64,000 bases of DNA, from positions 1,518,501 through 1,582,500 of the forward strand of contig NZ_CP050695.1 in NCBI RefSeq assembly GCF_012044895.1, read 5' to 3'. Source of the DNA: Aquisalimonas sp. 2447 (GTDB taxonomy: Bacteria; Pseudomonadota; Gammaproteobacteria; Nitrococcales; Aquisalimonadaceae). Below, one piece after another: positions 9,456 to 18,853 of the stretch. Under the pieces are notes generated by a model. It worked only from the letters and a program-made list of their open reading frames with translations. It had not been told where the DNA came from and ran no database searches. Position 1 is the first letter of the stretch. Each line of letters begins with the position of its first letter. A program made the position numbers and the translations under genes.

Positions 9456-9870
9456 GTGCCAGACTACTTTGACCAACTGCTTGAGCGCAGCCGCGATATC
9501 CGCGCCAGCGAGCGCCGGTTGTACCTGCGGGTGCGGGAGATTTTCGCTGTGGCTGCGGACTACGAGCCCAGTGCCAAAGGGACTCAACATGTGGCTGGAT
9601 TTTGCCGAGGATCAGGCCAGGCGAAGCAGGCAGGTGTTCATGAAGGACTGTCAGGAGAAACTCGGCCGGTTCCCGGAGTTCAATGATCGTGAGGTATTGA
9701 GCGCCCATGGGATCGTGCGAAAGAGCGTGGGGGATCGGAAGGCTCGTGACGAGTATGCGCGGTTTGAGGAGCGTCGCCGTGCCGTGAAAGAGAGCGAGGG
9801 TCAAGAAGAAGGTCATGCGTACTCTGGAAGACTTGGCCCGCAAGGGATCTCGGCGCAGCGTCAATTATGA
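9456..9870 (+). pseudogene. rhuM: rhuM remnant (deleted and frameshifted)
   Basis: Two pieces of a RhuM-family protein lie in different frames. The frame from the GTG at 9456 reads DYFDQLLERSRDIRASERR and LRVREIFAVAADYEP, the start of RhuM's C-terminal region. From 9589 another frame reads MWLDFAEDQARRSRQVFMK and later RKARDEYARFEERR, the RhuM end. The roughly 60 residues that normally join these pieces are missing, so this is a deletion plus frameshift. RhuM genes often sit inside restriction-modification operons; this one is between Mod and Res. A third-frame string at 9815-9883 (MRTLEDLARKG to NYEEEN) ends two bases before the Res start and may be a further relic or a short leader. Confidence 0.7.
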
Positions 9871-9885
9871 AGAAGAGAACTAGAG

Positions 9886-12800
9886 ATGAAGATTCAGTTT
9901 GATGCCGGTCTGGACTACCAGCGCGAGGCGATCGATAGCATCGCGGACGTGTTCGAGGGCCAGGAGGTCTGCCAGACCAACTTCACCGTGGCCCCGCTGA
10001 AGGGCGAGCCACAGTTCGCCATGAATTTCGGCCAAGAGAGCGGTGACCTGGGTGTGGGTAATCGGCTCCGCCTTCTGGGGGAGGATATTCTCGAGAACGT
10101 CCGGCGTATTCAGCTCCGCAACGGCGTTGCCCCTTCGACCGAGCTGGATTCCCTGGATTTCACGGTGGAGATGGAGACGGGCACCGGTAAGACTTACGTC
10201 TACTTGCGGTCGATCTTTGAGCTGCATCAGCGCTACGGCTTCACTAAGTTCATCGTCGTCGTGCCGTCGGTGGCCATCAAGGAGGGGGTGTACAAGTCAC
10301 TCCAGATGACGGAGCCGCATTTCAAAGGACTGTATGACAACACTCCGTTTGACTACTTCGTCTACGACTCGCAGAAACTCGGTCAGGTCCGCAACTTCGC
10401 CACCAGCGACACCATCCAGATTATGGTGATCAACATCGATGCCTTCCGACGCAGCTTCGAGGATCCGGAGAAAGAAGACAAAGCGAACATTATCCATCGT
10501 CCTCACGACCGCATGACGGGCAACAAGCCCATCGAGTTCATTCAGGCCACCAATCCCATTGTGATTCTTGACGAGCCGCAGAGTGTGGCCAGCACAGAGA
10601 AGAGCCGGGAGGCCATCGGTTCGTTGAATCCTTTGTGCACCTTGCGTTACTCGGCCACGCATCTGGACAAGCATCACATGCTCTATCGGTTGGACTCCGT
10701 GGATGCCTACGAGCGCAAGCTGGTCAAGCAGATCGAGGTGTCTGGCATCGAAGTCGAGGACAGCCACAACAAGGCCTACGTGAAGCTCTTGGACGTAGAT
10801 AATCGCAAGAGCCCCGTTCGTGCCAAGCTTGAGCTGGATGTGCTGCAGAAGGGTGGCAAGGTAGCGCGTAAGACGAAATGGGTGCGCAGCGGGGAGGATC
10901 TGCTGGATATCAGCGGTGGCCGTAGTGTCTATGACGGCTACATCATCGAAGACATCTACTGCGAACCTGGCAACGAGTACGTCAGCTTTACCAGCCGGCC
11001 GGACATTGTCCGTCTGGGTCAGGCGATCGGGCAGGTGGACGAGGACGAATACAAGCGGCTGCAGATTCGCAAGACGATCGAAGAACACCTGGAGAAGGAA
11101 CTCAAGCTCCAGCCCAGGGGGATCAAAGTCCTGAGCCTGTTCTTCATCGACCGCGTCGCCAACTACCGGACGTACGACGAGGACGGTGACCCCCAGCCCG
11201 GGAAGTATGCACGGATCTTCGAGGAGGAATACCTGCGTGCTGCCAGAAAGCCCAAGTACCAGAGTCTATTCGGTGAGGTGGACCTGGAAACCGAGGCCCA
11301 GGATGTGCACAACGGCTATTTTGCCCAGGACAAGAAGAAGGATGCCGAGGGGGAGGCGCTGCTGAAGGACTCCCGCGGTGAGGCGAAGACTCAGGCCGAC
11401 GAGAGTGCCTATCAGCTCATCATGCAGGACAAAGAGCGTCTCTTGAGCTTCGAGTCGCGGCTCAAGTTCATCTTCTCTCATTCCGCCTTGAAGGAGGGCT
11501 GGGACAACCCGAACGTCTTCCAGATCTGCACTCTGAACGAAACGCAATCCACCATGAAAAAGCGTCAGGAGATTGGGCGAGGCCTCCGCCTGGCGGTGAA
11601 TCAGGATGGTGAGCGGGTGCACGGTTTCGACGTGAACACGCTGACCGTCATGGCGAATGAGTCTTACGAGGACTTTGCTCGACAGCTCCAGTCCGAAATC
11701 GAGCGGGAGGAGGGCATTCGCTTTGGAGTGGTGGAGAGGCACTTGTTCGCGGGCATTCCTGTCGAAAGCGAACAGGGCGAGTCTGGTTACTTTGGAGTTG
11801 AAGCCTCGGAAGCCGTCTGGGGCCATTTGCGTGACCAGGGCTATATCAATGCGAACGGCAAGGTACAGGATGACCTGCGGCGGGACCTCAAGAACGGCGA
11901 GTTGTCACTTCCCGAGCAGGCTGTCGGACAGGCCGATGCGATTACCGCTGTACTGCGCAAGGTGGCCGGTGGGTTGAAGATCCAGAACAAGGATGACCGA
12001 CGGCAGGTGCACCTCAACAAGGCCGTGTATCTGAGTGAGGACTTCAAGGCCCTCTGGGACCGCATCAAGCATCACACGACTTACCGGGTGGACTTCGAGG
12101 TGCAGGCCTTGATCGAACGCTGCGCCGAGGAGATCCGCGATAGCCTCCGCGTAGGCAAGGCCCGCTTTGTGACGCGCACCGCCCGCCTGGATGTCACCCG
12201 GGGAGGCGTAGATGCCGAGGCGATCAAAGAGACCGCAGCAACCTACGATGCCAAGGATTTCCAGTTACCTGATATCGTTGGTTTCCTGCAGAACGAGACC
12301 AATCTGACCCGCCGCACGCTGGTGGAGATCTTGGTGCGCAGCGAGCGCCTGGATGACTTCCGCAACAATCCGCAGAAGTTCATTGAGCAAGTGTTGCAGA
12401 TTATCCGCCGCCAGATGCGCCTGTTCATCGTGGACGGCATCAAGTATCAGAAGATCGGAGAAGATCACTTCTACGCGCAGGAGCTGTTCGAGCAGGAGGA
12501 ACTCTCCGGTTACCTCAGCCGTAACATGATGGAGAGCGAGAAGTCGGTGTACGACCATGTAGTCTACGATTCCGACGTGGAAGCCAACTTCGCAGAAGCC
12601 TTCGAACGCAACGATGAGATCAAGGTCTACGCCAAGTTGCCACCGTGGTTCCATATCGAAACACCGCTCGGCAGATACAACCCTGACTGGGCAGTTGTGG
12701 TCGATACCGACGGTCAAGAACGCCTGTACTTTGTTGTGGAATCCAAGGGGAGTCTGTTTTCGGATGCACTACGGCCGACGGAAGAGGCTAAGATCAAGTG

Positions 12801-12888
12801 TGGCAAGGCGCATTTCAAGGCGCTTGGCAATGATGTCGAGTTCCAAGTTGGCGACAATTTTGCAAGCTTCTCAGACAGCTTTTTGTAA
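9886..12888 (+). CDS. Type III-like restriction endonuclease (Res)
   Basis: 1000 residues with an SF2 ATPase core followed by a nuclease domain. Visible motifs are METGTGKTYV (about residue 95), VILDEPQSV (about 228), SALKEGWDNPNVFQ (about 535) and RQEIGRGLRL (about 561). Near the C-terminus, YNPDWAVV followed by YFVVESKG (about 930-955) fits a PD-(D/E)xK nuclease (D...ExK). In type III systems Res forms a complex with Mod, hydrolyses ATP and cuts DNA away from unmethylated sites. The gene is the last of the left restriction locus and converges with the second Res gene, whose stop is about 65 bases away. Confidence 0.88.
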   Translation: MKIQFDAGLDYQREAIDSIADVFEGQEVCQTNFTVAPLKGEPQFAMNFGQESGDLGVGNRLRLLGEDILENVRRIQLRNGVAPSTELDSLDFTVEMETGTGKTYVYLRSIFELHQRYGFTKFIVVVPSVAIKEGVYKSLQMTEPHFKGLYDNTPFDYFVYDSQKLGQVRNFATSDTIQIMVINIDAFRRSFEDPEKEDKANIIHRPHDRMTGNKPIEFIQATNPIVILDEPQSVASTEKSREAIGSLNPLCTLRYSATHLDKHHMLYRLDSVDAYERKLVKQIEVSGIEVEDSHNKAYVKLLDVDNRKSPVRAKLELDVLQKGGKVARKTKWVRSGEDLLDISGGRSVYDGYIIEDIYCEPGNEYVSFTSRPDIVRLGQAIGQVDEDEYKRLQIRKTIEEHLEKELKLQPRGIKVLSLFFIDRVANYRTYDEDGDPQPGKYARIFEEEYLRAARKPKYQSLFGEVDLETEAQDVHNGYFAQDKKKDAEGEALLKDSRGEAKTQADESAYQLIMQDKERLLSFESRLKFIFSHSALKEGWDNPNVFQICTLNETQSTMKKRQEIGRGLRLAVNQDGERVHGFDVNTLTVMANESYEDFARQLQSEIEREEGIRFGVVERHLFAGIPVESEQGESGYFGVEASEAVWGHLRDQGYINANGKVQDDLRRDLKNGELSLPEQAVGQADAITAVLRKVAGGLKIQNKDDRRQVHLNKAVYLSEDFKALWDRIKHHTTYRVDFEVQALIERCAEEIRDSLRVGKARFVTRTARLDVTRGGVDAEAIKETAATYDAKDFQLPDIVGFLQNETNLTRRTLVEILVRSERLDDFRNNPQKFIEQVLQIIRRQMRLFIVDGIKYQKIGEDHFYAQELFEQEELSGYLSRNMMESEKSVYDHVVYDSDVEANFAEAFERNDEIKVYAKLPPWFHIETPLGRYNPDWAVVVDTDGQERLYFVVESKGSLFSDALRPTEEAKIKCGKAHFKALGNDVEFQVGDNFASFSDSFL

Positions 12889-12953
12889 TGCGAATTTCTG
12901 TAAAGCGATGATCCATCAGTCGCGTGCCCAACGATAGAACGCAGCGCTTGACA

Positions 12954-15539
12954 TCAAGTCCTGCCACGGACTAACTCGGGCAGGTGGGTAGGGATATCCA
13001 CCATCAGAATTAAAGCACACTCAACGATCTCGCCGGCAGGAGGCGCGTCTTCCCACCGGAACTCCTCTGTCAAAAACCGAAGAAGTTCCCGCTTGTATTC
13101 CGTGTCCGGATTCTGCAAATGATCTCCCTTCGTTTCGAGCGCGACGAGACGGCCGCCCGTTTCGCGTCCGCCGGTCGCAAATATGAAATCCGGGTAGATC
13201 CGTCCCCTCTTCCAACCTTGGATTCCATAGCCCTTAGCGGCGGTCGCGACGTTCCGGTGCCACCAGTTGATTGCTTCGTTCCCATCAAGCATGACTGCGA
13301 CCCCGCGCTCTTCTGCGTTTAGCTCTGCAGCCGGGAATGGGTAGAACAGACTGCGCGAAACTAGATCACCGTTCTCGTCCATCAATGGCGGCGCGTCCGG
13401 AGGTAGCCGAGTCTCCATCTGCTTCGGCATTCGCCAGTTCCGCCCGTCGAGCCGAAGCCGGAACCGGATTCGTCCCGCCTGGACATCTTCGCGGAAAAGT
13501 ATCTCCGTTTGTTCGTTCCTCGATTGCTCCAAGTCGCGACGCAGCTCCTCGATGACCAAGCTCGTTGCCTGGCCGATCCGCGCCGGGGACAGCCCCCGCT
13601 CGTCCAGCCCGGCTATGGTGGCACCCACGATATCGCGCAGGACGAACGGGTTTGGGCATAGGTCCATCAGCGCCCGGACGGCATAAACCGGGTCGAACTT
13701 GAGCGTTTCAAGCGTCTCGTCCCCGATCGCCGCCTCGTCGAACCCTTCCCCGTCCTCGTTGATGCTAAGTCTACGCATTTGCCCGCGCTTGGCGGAGCCG
13801 GTCTCCGGGATTCGACTAATCACTTCGGACGGATCGAACTGAGCCCAGTTCACCCGTGAGAGGAGGTCCGTTTCGTAATCGAGCGGCCGGACCTCGGACC
13901 CATCGCACCAGAAGACCTCTGGCAGGAAAATCTCAGTGGTCTCGAACTCCGGCCGGCGCTTGATCGTGCGGGTGCCTCCACCGGCGCCTGCGTCGCCCGG
14001 GTCTCCAGAAACGTTGAGTACAAGGTCTGACAGTCCATCCCCTTCGAGCCCCTTGCGAATCGCGTCCACCACCCGGGCGGTCTCCGCATGGTGGGTGACG
14101 ACGTAGCACTCGTCGAGCAGATCCACCTCGCTCTTGAGAGCGTGAGGCTGACGAAGAATCCGGCCGACAAGCTGGGTCATGGCCGAGAGGTTTCGCGATG
14201 CAGCGAGGGAGCACAGGACGTAGGCAAACGGGCAGTCCCAGCCTTCCTGGAGGGCGGACTTGGTGATGATTACCCGCACGTCGCTCTGCTCGGACATTAG
14301 GTCCAGGTTCTCCGGCTGGCGCAGATCGTTCTGTTCCGAGGTCTTCACCGCGATTTGGTTCTCCTTGTAGCCTACCGAGAGAAGCCATTCACGCACGTCC
14401 TCGGCGTGGACCAGCCCGACCTTGCGCTGTTCCTTCCCGGTCCGCTCAACCTGCACCAGCATGATTGGCCGTATGTAACGGCTCGTCTCGGCCCGGAATG
14501 CGTCGGCCGCCGCCGTTACCTTTTCGAGCCGCTCCTTCGCGGCGGCTAGAGTGGCGCGCCAGTCGGTCCCTTGCCGGGGATCCAGATTGAGAGGCATCTT
14601 GATCATGCCCTCGTCGTGGATCTCGCGGCCAGTTATTTCGACGAGCACGTTCGGGTCGCGGGCGGGGCGTGGATTATCTCCCTGTCGAGCGGACACACGC
14701 TTCGGCGTCGCCGTCAGCTCCATGACGAAGAGCGGGTTGAAGCCGTAGAGCGTCTTGAAGGCCAGGTCCGAGGTTGCCTTCTGCCCTTCATCCATGACCA
14801 CGATCGGTTGGATCAGGCGCAGCGCGTTGCCGAGCGAGTCCTTCACCATCGGGTAAACATCGTTATAGGCGTCGAGGTTCGGGACGCGCCGGATCAGCTC
14901 CGCATGCGCGTTCTGCTCACCCTCAGGCGGGAAGAAGCCGTGGACGTCGCCGCGGTCGCGGAACATTCGCAGCGTCGCCTTATCCTGCCGGTTCGAACTT
15001 TGAAGCATCAGGACCATTACGCAGAGATGGCTTTCCACGTCTCGCGCATGCAGCCGGTCGGATTTCTCCATAATCTTGACTTTGTCCGCCGCGGCGCGGT
15101 CGAGAGCCTTTCTGTACGGATGGCGACGGTCCTTCAGGTGTTTCAGGGTCTGGCTGTAGATCGCCTCGTTCGGCACGATCCACAGGACGAATCCGGTATT
15201 CACATCGAGATAGCGGGATATCACCCGCGACACGCCGTTCGCGGCCAAGAAGGTCTTGCCGCCCCCGGTGGGCACCTTGAGAGTGACGCTTGGTACGGGG
15301 CGACCGATCTCGTCGAGGCGTGCGGAGAATGGGACATCGCGCCAGCCACGGGGCAGCCGGCCAGCCTCCTTTAGTTTTTCCCAGGCTTTTGCGCTAAAGT
15401 CGGGCGGCTCGAGTCCCAGATCCGGGTCGGCAGCGGCCAACTCCGCGATTCGATCTGTCTTAGCTCGCTGCGTTTTCAGCGTGTCGAGATAGTGCTCCAA
15501 GGTGTCAAGCACCCGGATCTGGTAATCGAGCGTGCGCAT
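12954..15539 (-). CDS. Second type III-like Res helicase-nuclease
   Basis: 861 residues from the ATG at 15539 (MRTLDYQIRVLDTLEHYL), which lies one base after the stop of the upstream Mod gene. SF2 motifs include VPTGGGKTF (about residue 90), a DEGQ box in VVMDEGQKA (about 247), ELTATPKR, SALQEGWDCPFAYV (about 430) and QLVGRILRQP. Near the C-terminus YPDFIFATGG followed by LVALETKGDH fits a PD-(D/E)xK nuclease. It differs clearly from the other Res (different DExx box and length), so this is a second system rather than a duplicate. It pairs with the methyltransferase immediately upstream. Confidence 0.87.
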   Translation of the reverse strand: MRTLDYQIRVLDTLEHYLDTLKTQRAKTDRIAELAAADPDLGLEPPDFSAKAWEKLKEAGRLPRGWRDVPFSARLDEIGRPVPSVTLKVPTGGGKTFLAANGVSRVISRYLDVNTGFVLWIVPNEAIYSQTLKHLKDRRHPYRKALDRAAADKVKIMEKSDRLHARDVESHLCVMVLMLQSSNRQDKATLRMFRDRGDVHGFFPPEGEQNAHAELIRRVPNLDAYNDVYPMVKDSLGNALRLIQPIVVMDEGQKATSDLAFKTLYGFNPLFVMELTATPKRVSARQGDNPRPARDPNVLVEITGREIHDEGMIKMPLNLDPRQGTDWRATLAAAKERLEKVTAAADAFRAETSRYIRPIMLVQVERTGKEQRKVGLVHAEDVREWLLSVGYKENQIAVKTSEQNDLRQPENLDLMSEQSDVRVIITKSALQEGWDCPFAYVLCSLAASRNLSAMTQLVGRILRQPHALKSEVDLLDECYVVTHHAETARVVDAIRKGLEGDGLSDLVLNVSGDPGDAGAGGGTRTIKRRPEFETTEIFLPEVFWCDGSEVRPLDYETDLLSRVNWAQFDPSEVISRIPETGSAKRGQMRRLSINEDGEGFDEAAIGDETLETLKFDPVYAVRALMDLCPNPFVLRDIVGATIAGLDERGLSPARIGQATSLVIEELRRDLEQSRNEQTEILFREDVQAGRIRFRLRLDGRNWRMPKQMETRLPPDAPPLMDENGDLVSRSLFYPFPAAELNAEERGVAVMLDGNEAINWWHRNVATAAKGYGIQGWKRGRIYPDFIFATGGRETGGRLVALETKGDHLQNPDTEYKRELLRFLTEEFRWEDAPPAGEIVECALILMVDIPTHLPELVRGRT

Positions 15540-15540
15540 C

Positions 15541-17364
15541 TTAGTCCCCTCCCAGCCCGTCGAGGGCGAGGGGAAGCGGCGCATACTCCACGTTCAGATC
15601 CTGTTCATCGAGCATCTTCTGCGCTACGTGGCGTGCCGGGGCGAAGACGAGGTGGCGGGTCGCCGGGTCCGTCTCGTGGATCTCTCTCGCGCGAGAGAGA
15701 GTCAGCGCAGCTTCAGGTGAACGCAGCCACCCCCTGTCCGGCGTGTAGAGGAGCCAGACATGCCGATCGGGCCCCGCGCCGACGTAGCCAGTCTCGGCGT
15801 TCGCGTTGGCCGGGTCGAATGGCTTGAGGGTGGCAGCGTGAAACAACACCCCGCCAAGTGCGTCCCACTCCGGTAGCGCCTCACCGGTCAGGATCTTGTC
15901 CAGTTCGATCGGCGGGCCGAGAGTGCAGTAGGTGAAGGTGCCACCAAGCCCCTTTGTGCGCTGCTTTATACGCGTCTCGCCGGTGACGACCAGTTCGTCA
16001 CCGTCCAGTGTCGGCTTAACACGGTCATGCTCATGGCCACGCAGACTTTTGATGTTCTCGACCGACTCGATAAGGCGGTCGGAGTGCTTCACTTTGGTCC
16101 AATTCAGCTTCTCCTTGTGAAGTCTGGTTTTTACCACGCCAGTAAAGGTATACCCCGAAATAACGCGACGGATACGCTCCGCTGTCTTATCGGCGTAATC
16201 CTCCATTTCCACGAGAATAAAGCGACGATCACCGCCATCAAAAGCGTTTGCTTCGAGGACTGCATGCCCGGTAGTTCCGGACCCTGCAAAAGAGTCGAGT
16301 ACAATCGAATCTCGCTCAGTTGCGATCTCAAGGACTCGGTTGACCAGTCCGATCGGTTTGGGATTATCGAATGGGTTCATCCCGAAAATCTTATTTATCA
16401 AGCCTATGCCGGCACGCGAGCTGCCGACGTCCTCATGGTACCAGATCGTTCCGGGAGGGCGCCCATTACTGCTGTCAGCGTAAACCCGAAAATGAGGGCT
16501 CCAACCGTTTCGCGTTTTGACCCACTCAATTCTTTCTTTCTCCTTCTCAATCGTGCCTCGTTGCCACCTCCATCTGCCCTCAGAGCCGTCTGACCGGCAA
16601 GGAAAGATATCGTTTCCGTCTGGATCTACCAACGAAAAGAACATACTAGGTCTATCTTCTCGTCGGTCTTCGGCCCCCATCGCCCGCAGAGGTTTGATGT
16701 AGTAGAGACGCCCATCGTCATCTCGTCGGTTGTAATGGTCTGGGGGATTAGTTTCATCTGATTTAAGCTTATGAAAAATCATCGCCCCGGGCCTTTTCGC
16801 AAAGGCGATCAGGTAGTCATGGCTAGTGGAGAACACCTCCGCGTCCATCCGGGGACTGTCAGACTTCTCCCAGACAACGGTCCCAAGATGACAGTCCTCG
16901 CCGAAGATTTCGTCGAGCATCAGCTTGGCCCGGTGCGCTTCGTTCCCGTCGAGGGTCATCCATAGGGTCCCCTCATCCGAGAGCAGTTCATGGAGGAGCC
17001 GCAGTCGCGGCCACATCATCGCGCACCATTTGTCGTGCCGTAGGCCGTCCTCGCTCCCGATCGGGTTCTCCGCCAGCCATTCCCGGATCATCGGGGCGTT
17101 GACATTGTCGTTGTAGGACCATCCGCCTTCTTTGTTTTTTTTTCCGATATTGTAGGGCGGGTCGATGAACACGCAGTCCACCTTGCCGGCATAGGTTGGC
17201 AGAAGAGCCTTGAGTGCGTGGAGGTTGTCGCCGTGGATGAGAAGATTGCTGTCCAGCGCCGAATCTCCGATCCCTTTCTCCGGGTGTGGTTTGAGAGGCC
17301 GAAAGGCTACGGTTAGGTGATGGTTCCAGACGAACTCCTTGCCCTTGAAATTCAACTCTGTCAA
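15541..17364 (-). CDS. Second type III-like DNA methyltransferase (Mod)
   Basis: 607 residues. Motif IV is DPPYNIGKKN (about residue 66) and motif I is DSFAGSGTTGHAV (about 360), again the beta-class order. I chose the TTG at 17364 as start: it gives TELNFKGKEFVWNHHLTV, the conserved N-terminus of this family, and a strong GGAGG lies seven bases upstream (complement of 17372-17376). An in-frame GTG at 17433 would add 23 non-conserved residues. The gene is followed after one base by Res, so Mod and Res are a two-gene operon. The recognition region is in the middle third. Confidence 0.87.
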   Translation of the reverse strand: MTELNFKGKEFVWNHHLTVAFRPLKPHPEKGIGDSALDSNLLIHGDNLHALKALLPTYAGKVDCVFIDPPYNIGKKNKEGGWSYNDNVNAPMIREWLAENPIGSEDGLRHDKWCAMMWPRLRLLHELLSDEGTLWMTLDGNEAHRAKLMLDEIFGEDCHLGTVVWEKSDSPRMDAEVFSTSHDYLIAFAKRPGAMIFHKLKSDETNPPDHYNRRDDDGRLYYIKPLRAMGAEDRREDRPSMFFSLVDPDGNDIFPCRSDGSEGRWRWQRGTIEKEKERIEWVKTRNGWSPHFRVYADSSNGRPPGTIWYHEDVGSSRAGIGLINKIFGMNPFDNPKPIGLVNRVLEIATERDSIVLDSFAGSGTTGHAVLEANAFDGGDRRFILVEMEDYADKTAERIRRVISGYTFTGVVKTRLHKEKLNWTKVKHSDRLIESVENIKSLRGHEHDRVKPTLDGDELVVTGETRIKQRTKGLGGTFTYCTLGPPIELDKILTGEALPEWDALGGVLFHAATLKPFDPANANAETGYVGAGPDRHVWLLYTPDRGWLRSPEAALTLSRAREIHETDPATRHLVFAPARHVAQKMLDEQDLNVEYAPLPLALDGLGGD

Positions 17365-17946
17365 GAAGAGACCTCCACATTGGACCGCGATGATTGTCGC
17401 ATCGATGCGTTGAGAACTGCCTCCACGCGCCACTCATACAGAGCACGGGCCCGCGGGATTTGACCGCTAAAGCGAACCGCCCCGCTTAGAGCGGGATCTC
17501 GCCGTGGTAGAGCACTAGAATTGCAGGGTAGTGAGTGTGCCTAACTGGAACTGGCTTGACTACCCTCTAAGGGGAGTGACCTTGCCCGGCACCGTGGACA
17601 CTCCGACGCTATGGATCACCGCAGGCATGCATCCGCATGATTATCCCGATTGCGTTTGCTGGAGGGCAACCCATGATGCGACCTATCAGCGGGCGCCAAA
17701 GGCCGGCTCTGCCTACGGACCGATGCCCTTGCCTCAGTGGCCCGGAGACCGGGCAGAATGCAAGGAGGCGGATTCTCAAGGAACATGGGTTGGCACTTGC
17801 ATGAGCAGGACAAAGCAATCGATGAAACTGGCGACGCGATCGGCATCAAATGTCGGCCTGAAAAAAGCTTCTATGCAGCCGCGGGAGATGTTGAAACAAG
17901 AGGTAACCGCGCGCCTTGCGCTTGCGCACCCGTTTGGTGACCGGTA
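17365..17946. other. Gap with no supported gene
   Basis: About 580 bases between the divergent Mod gene and the antitoxin-like gene. Open frames here have no recognisable protein features. It holds the Mod promoter side, a small hairpin (CCCGCT-TAG-AGCGGG at 17481-17495) and one copy of a 27-base repeat described separately. It may be the remains of decayed genes. Confidence 0.5.
17588..17614 (+). repeat. 27-base dispersed repeat, copy 1
   Basis: The sequence begins GGCACCGTGGACACTCC and differs at only 3 of 27 positions from 41013-41039. In both copies GCATGC follows about a dozen bases later. The two copies are 23 kb apart and both lie outside genes. Confidence 0.5.
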
Positions 17947-18168
17947 ATGCAGGGGGAGGGTGGAGACTGTCGGCAACCAGACGCCGCGGACGTCCTACGG
18001 CGTGCCTACGCGATCGCTCAGGATAAGGAATCCGTGAGGCGTTGGTATTTCAGCGAGCCTCTTTCGGCGTTCGGGGGAAAGACAGCCAGAGAACTCGTGG
18101 AGTGCGGTGGCCGCGCGCAGGACGTCCTGGATTATCTGGATAGTCTCGAGGCAGGTCCGCTCGCCTGA
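17947..18168 (+). CDS. MbcA/ParS/Xre-type antitoxin toxin-binding domain protein
   Basis: 73 residues dominated by the DUF2384 toxin-binding domain: WYFSEPLSAFGGKTARELV and then AQDVLDYLDSLEAG. In this family the domain normally follows an N-terminal Xre-like helix-turn-helix and neutralises a RES-domain NAD-consuming toxin encoded next door. Here the DNA-binding half is absent and no RES toxin follows, so this is a stand-alone or orphan antitoxin. It could be a remnant, or a decoy antitoxin acting on a toxin elsewhere. No strong ribosome binding site is visible before the ATG. Confidence 0.65.
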   Translation: MQGEGGDCRQPDAADVLRRAYAIAQDKESVRRWYFSEPLSAFGGKTARELVECGGRAQDVLDYLDSLEAGPLA

Positions 18169-18282
18169 TGGGAATTCGATAGAACCTGCCGACCCAGCGT
18201 CGCCTCCCCGGTACCATCGACTGAAACCTACGCCTCTTTGTCTGCGGAGAGGTGCGGCAAACACGCAAAGGGGGAGTGTGAT

Positions 18283-18594
18283 ATGCCTCGCTATTTCTTG
18301 ACTTGGGAAATCGATACTGATGGCGGCACTCCCGTGGAGGCTGCGGGTCACGCCTTCAGGCACATGCGTCGTATCGACTCGCATGCCTGCGTGTTTTCCG
18401 TTTTCGATGAGCAGGGGGAGGAGACACGCGTTGATTTTCTCGAACTCGATGAAGATGGCGTGATTGACCTCACAGACGCCGATCCGGCGCGCGCTGCGTT
18501 CCGGGCGCTGCAAGCGAAGCTGGAAGATGTCACCGACGCCGAAACCGCGCAGCAGATCGTTGATGACGTCCTGTGCCGGACCCGTACGTCTTAG
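18283..18594 (+). CDS. Hypothetical small acidic protein
   Basis: 103 residues from the ATG at 18283, with GGGGGAG about seven bases upstream. It starts MPRYFLTWEIDTDGGTPVEA and contains the segment VFSVFDEQGEETRVDFLELD, an alternating pattern suggesting a small alpha/beta fold; the last third is acidic and helical. I recall similar short proteins as uncharacterised. No transmembrane segment or signal peptide. It sits between the antitoxin-like gene and the phosphoesterase cluster, before the operator at 18690. Function unknown. Confidence 0.55.
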   Translation: MPRYFLTWEIDTDGGTPVEAAGHAFRHMRRIDSHACVFSVFDEQGEETRVDFLELDEDGVIDLTDADPARAAFRALQAKLEDVTDAETAQQIVDDVLCRTRTS

Positions 18595-18689
18595 CCTCCC
18601 AAGGTTGATTGAGGTCCTCCTCCAACCAGTCTGAAAAATGCCGGTGCTGGCGAGTCGCTGTAAGGGACGGCTCCAGGAAGTCGGGGCTC

Positions 18690-18708
18690 TGCGACGCAAA
18701 CTGTCGCG
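18690..18708. promoter_or_regulatory. Regulon operator copy 1 (TGCGAC-N7-GTCGCG)
   Basis: Inverted repeat with seven-base spacer GCAAACT. It precedes the three-gene phosphoesterase operon, 42 bases before the start of a possible leader peptide and about 145 before the first phosphoesterase. Same family as seven other clear sites in this window. Confidence 0.65.
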
Positions 18709-18749
18709 GCACCGCGCTACGTTGGATGTGACTTCACCTGGAGGGCTGC

Positions 18750-18806
18750 CATGACTAGCGGAGCAACAAACAGTTGCGGAAACCAGACGGGCGTTGGCGA
18801 ATGGTG
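18750..18806 (+). CDS. Possible leader peptide upstream of phosphoesterase operon
   Basis: An 18-codon frame (MTSGATNSCGNQTGVGEW) with a good ribosome binding site (TGGAGGG at about 18740) ends 47 bases before the phosphoesterase start. Its distance from the upstream operator is similar to that of first start codons elsewhere in the regulon, which is the main reason to list it. No protein family is recognisable. Confidence 0.3.
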
Positions 18807-18853
18807 AGCCCTGCAGATGTGCTCTGCTGGTTTCTTTGAACGGAGGTGTGTTC

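Noticed and set aside
15541..16593. Open frames on the plus strand across the second Mod gene (for example 16027-16593)
   Set aside because: They are antisense to a methyltransferase with full motifs and carry no protein features of their own.
17531..17946. A 138-codon frame before the antitoxin-like gene
   Set aside because: No recognisable domain, odd amino-acid composition and no ribosome binding site of note; treated as non-coding or decayed.
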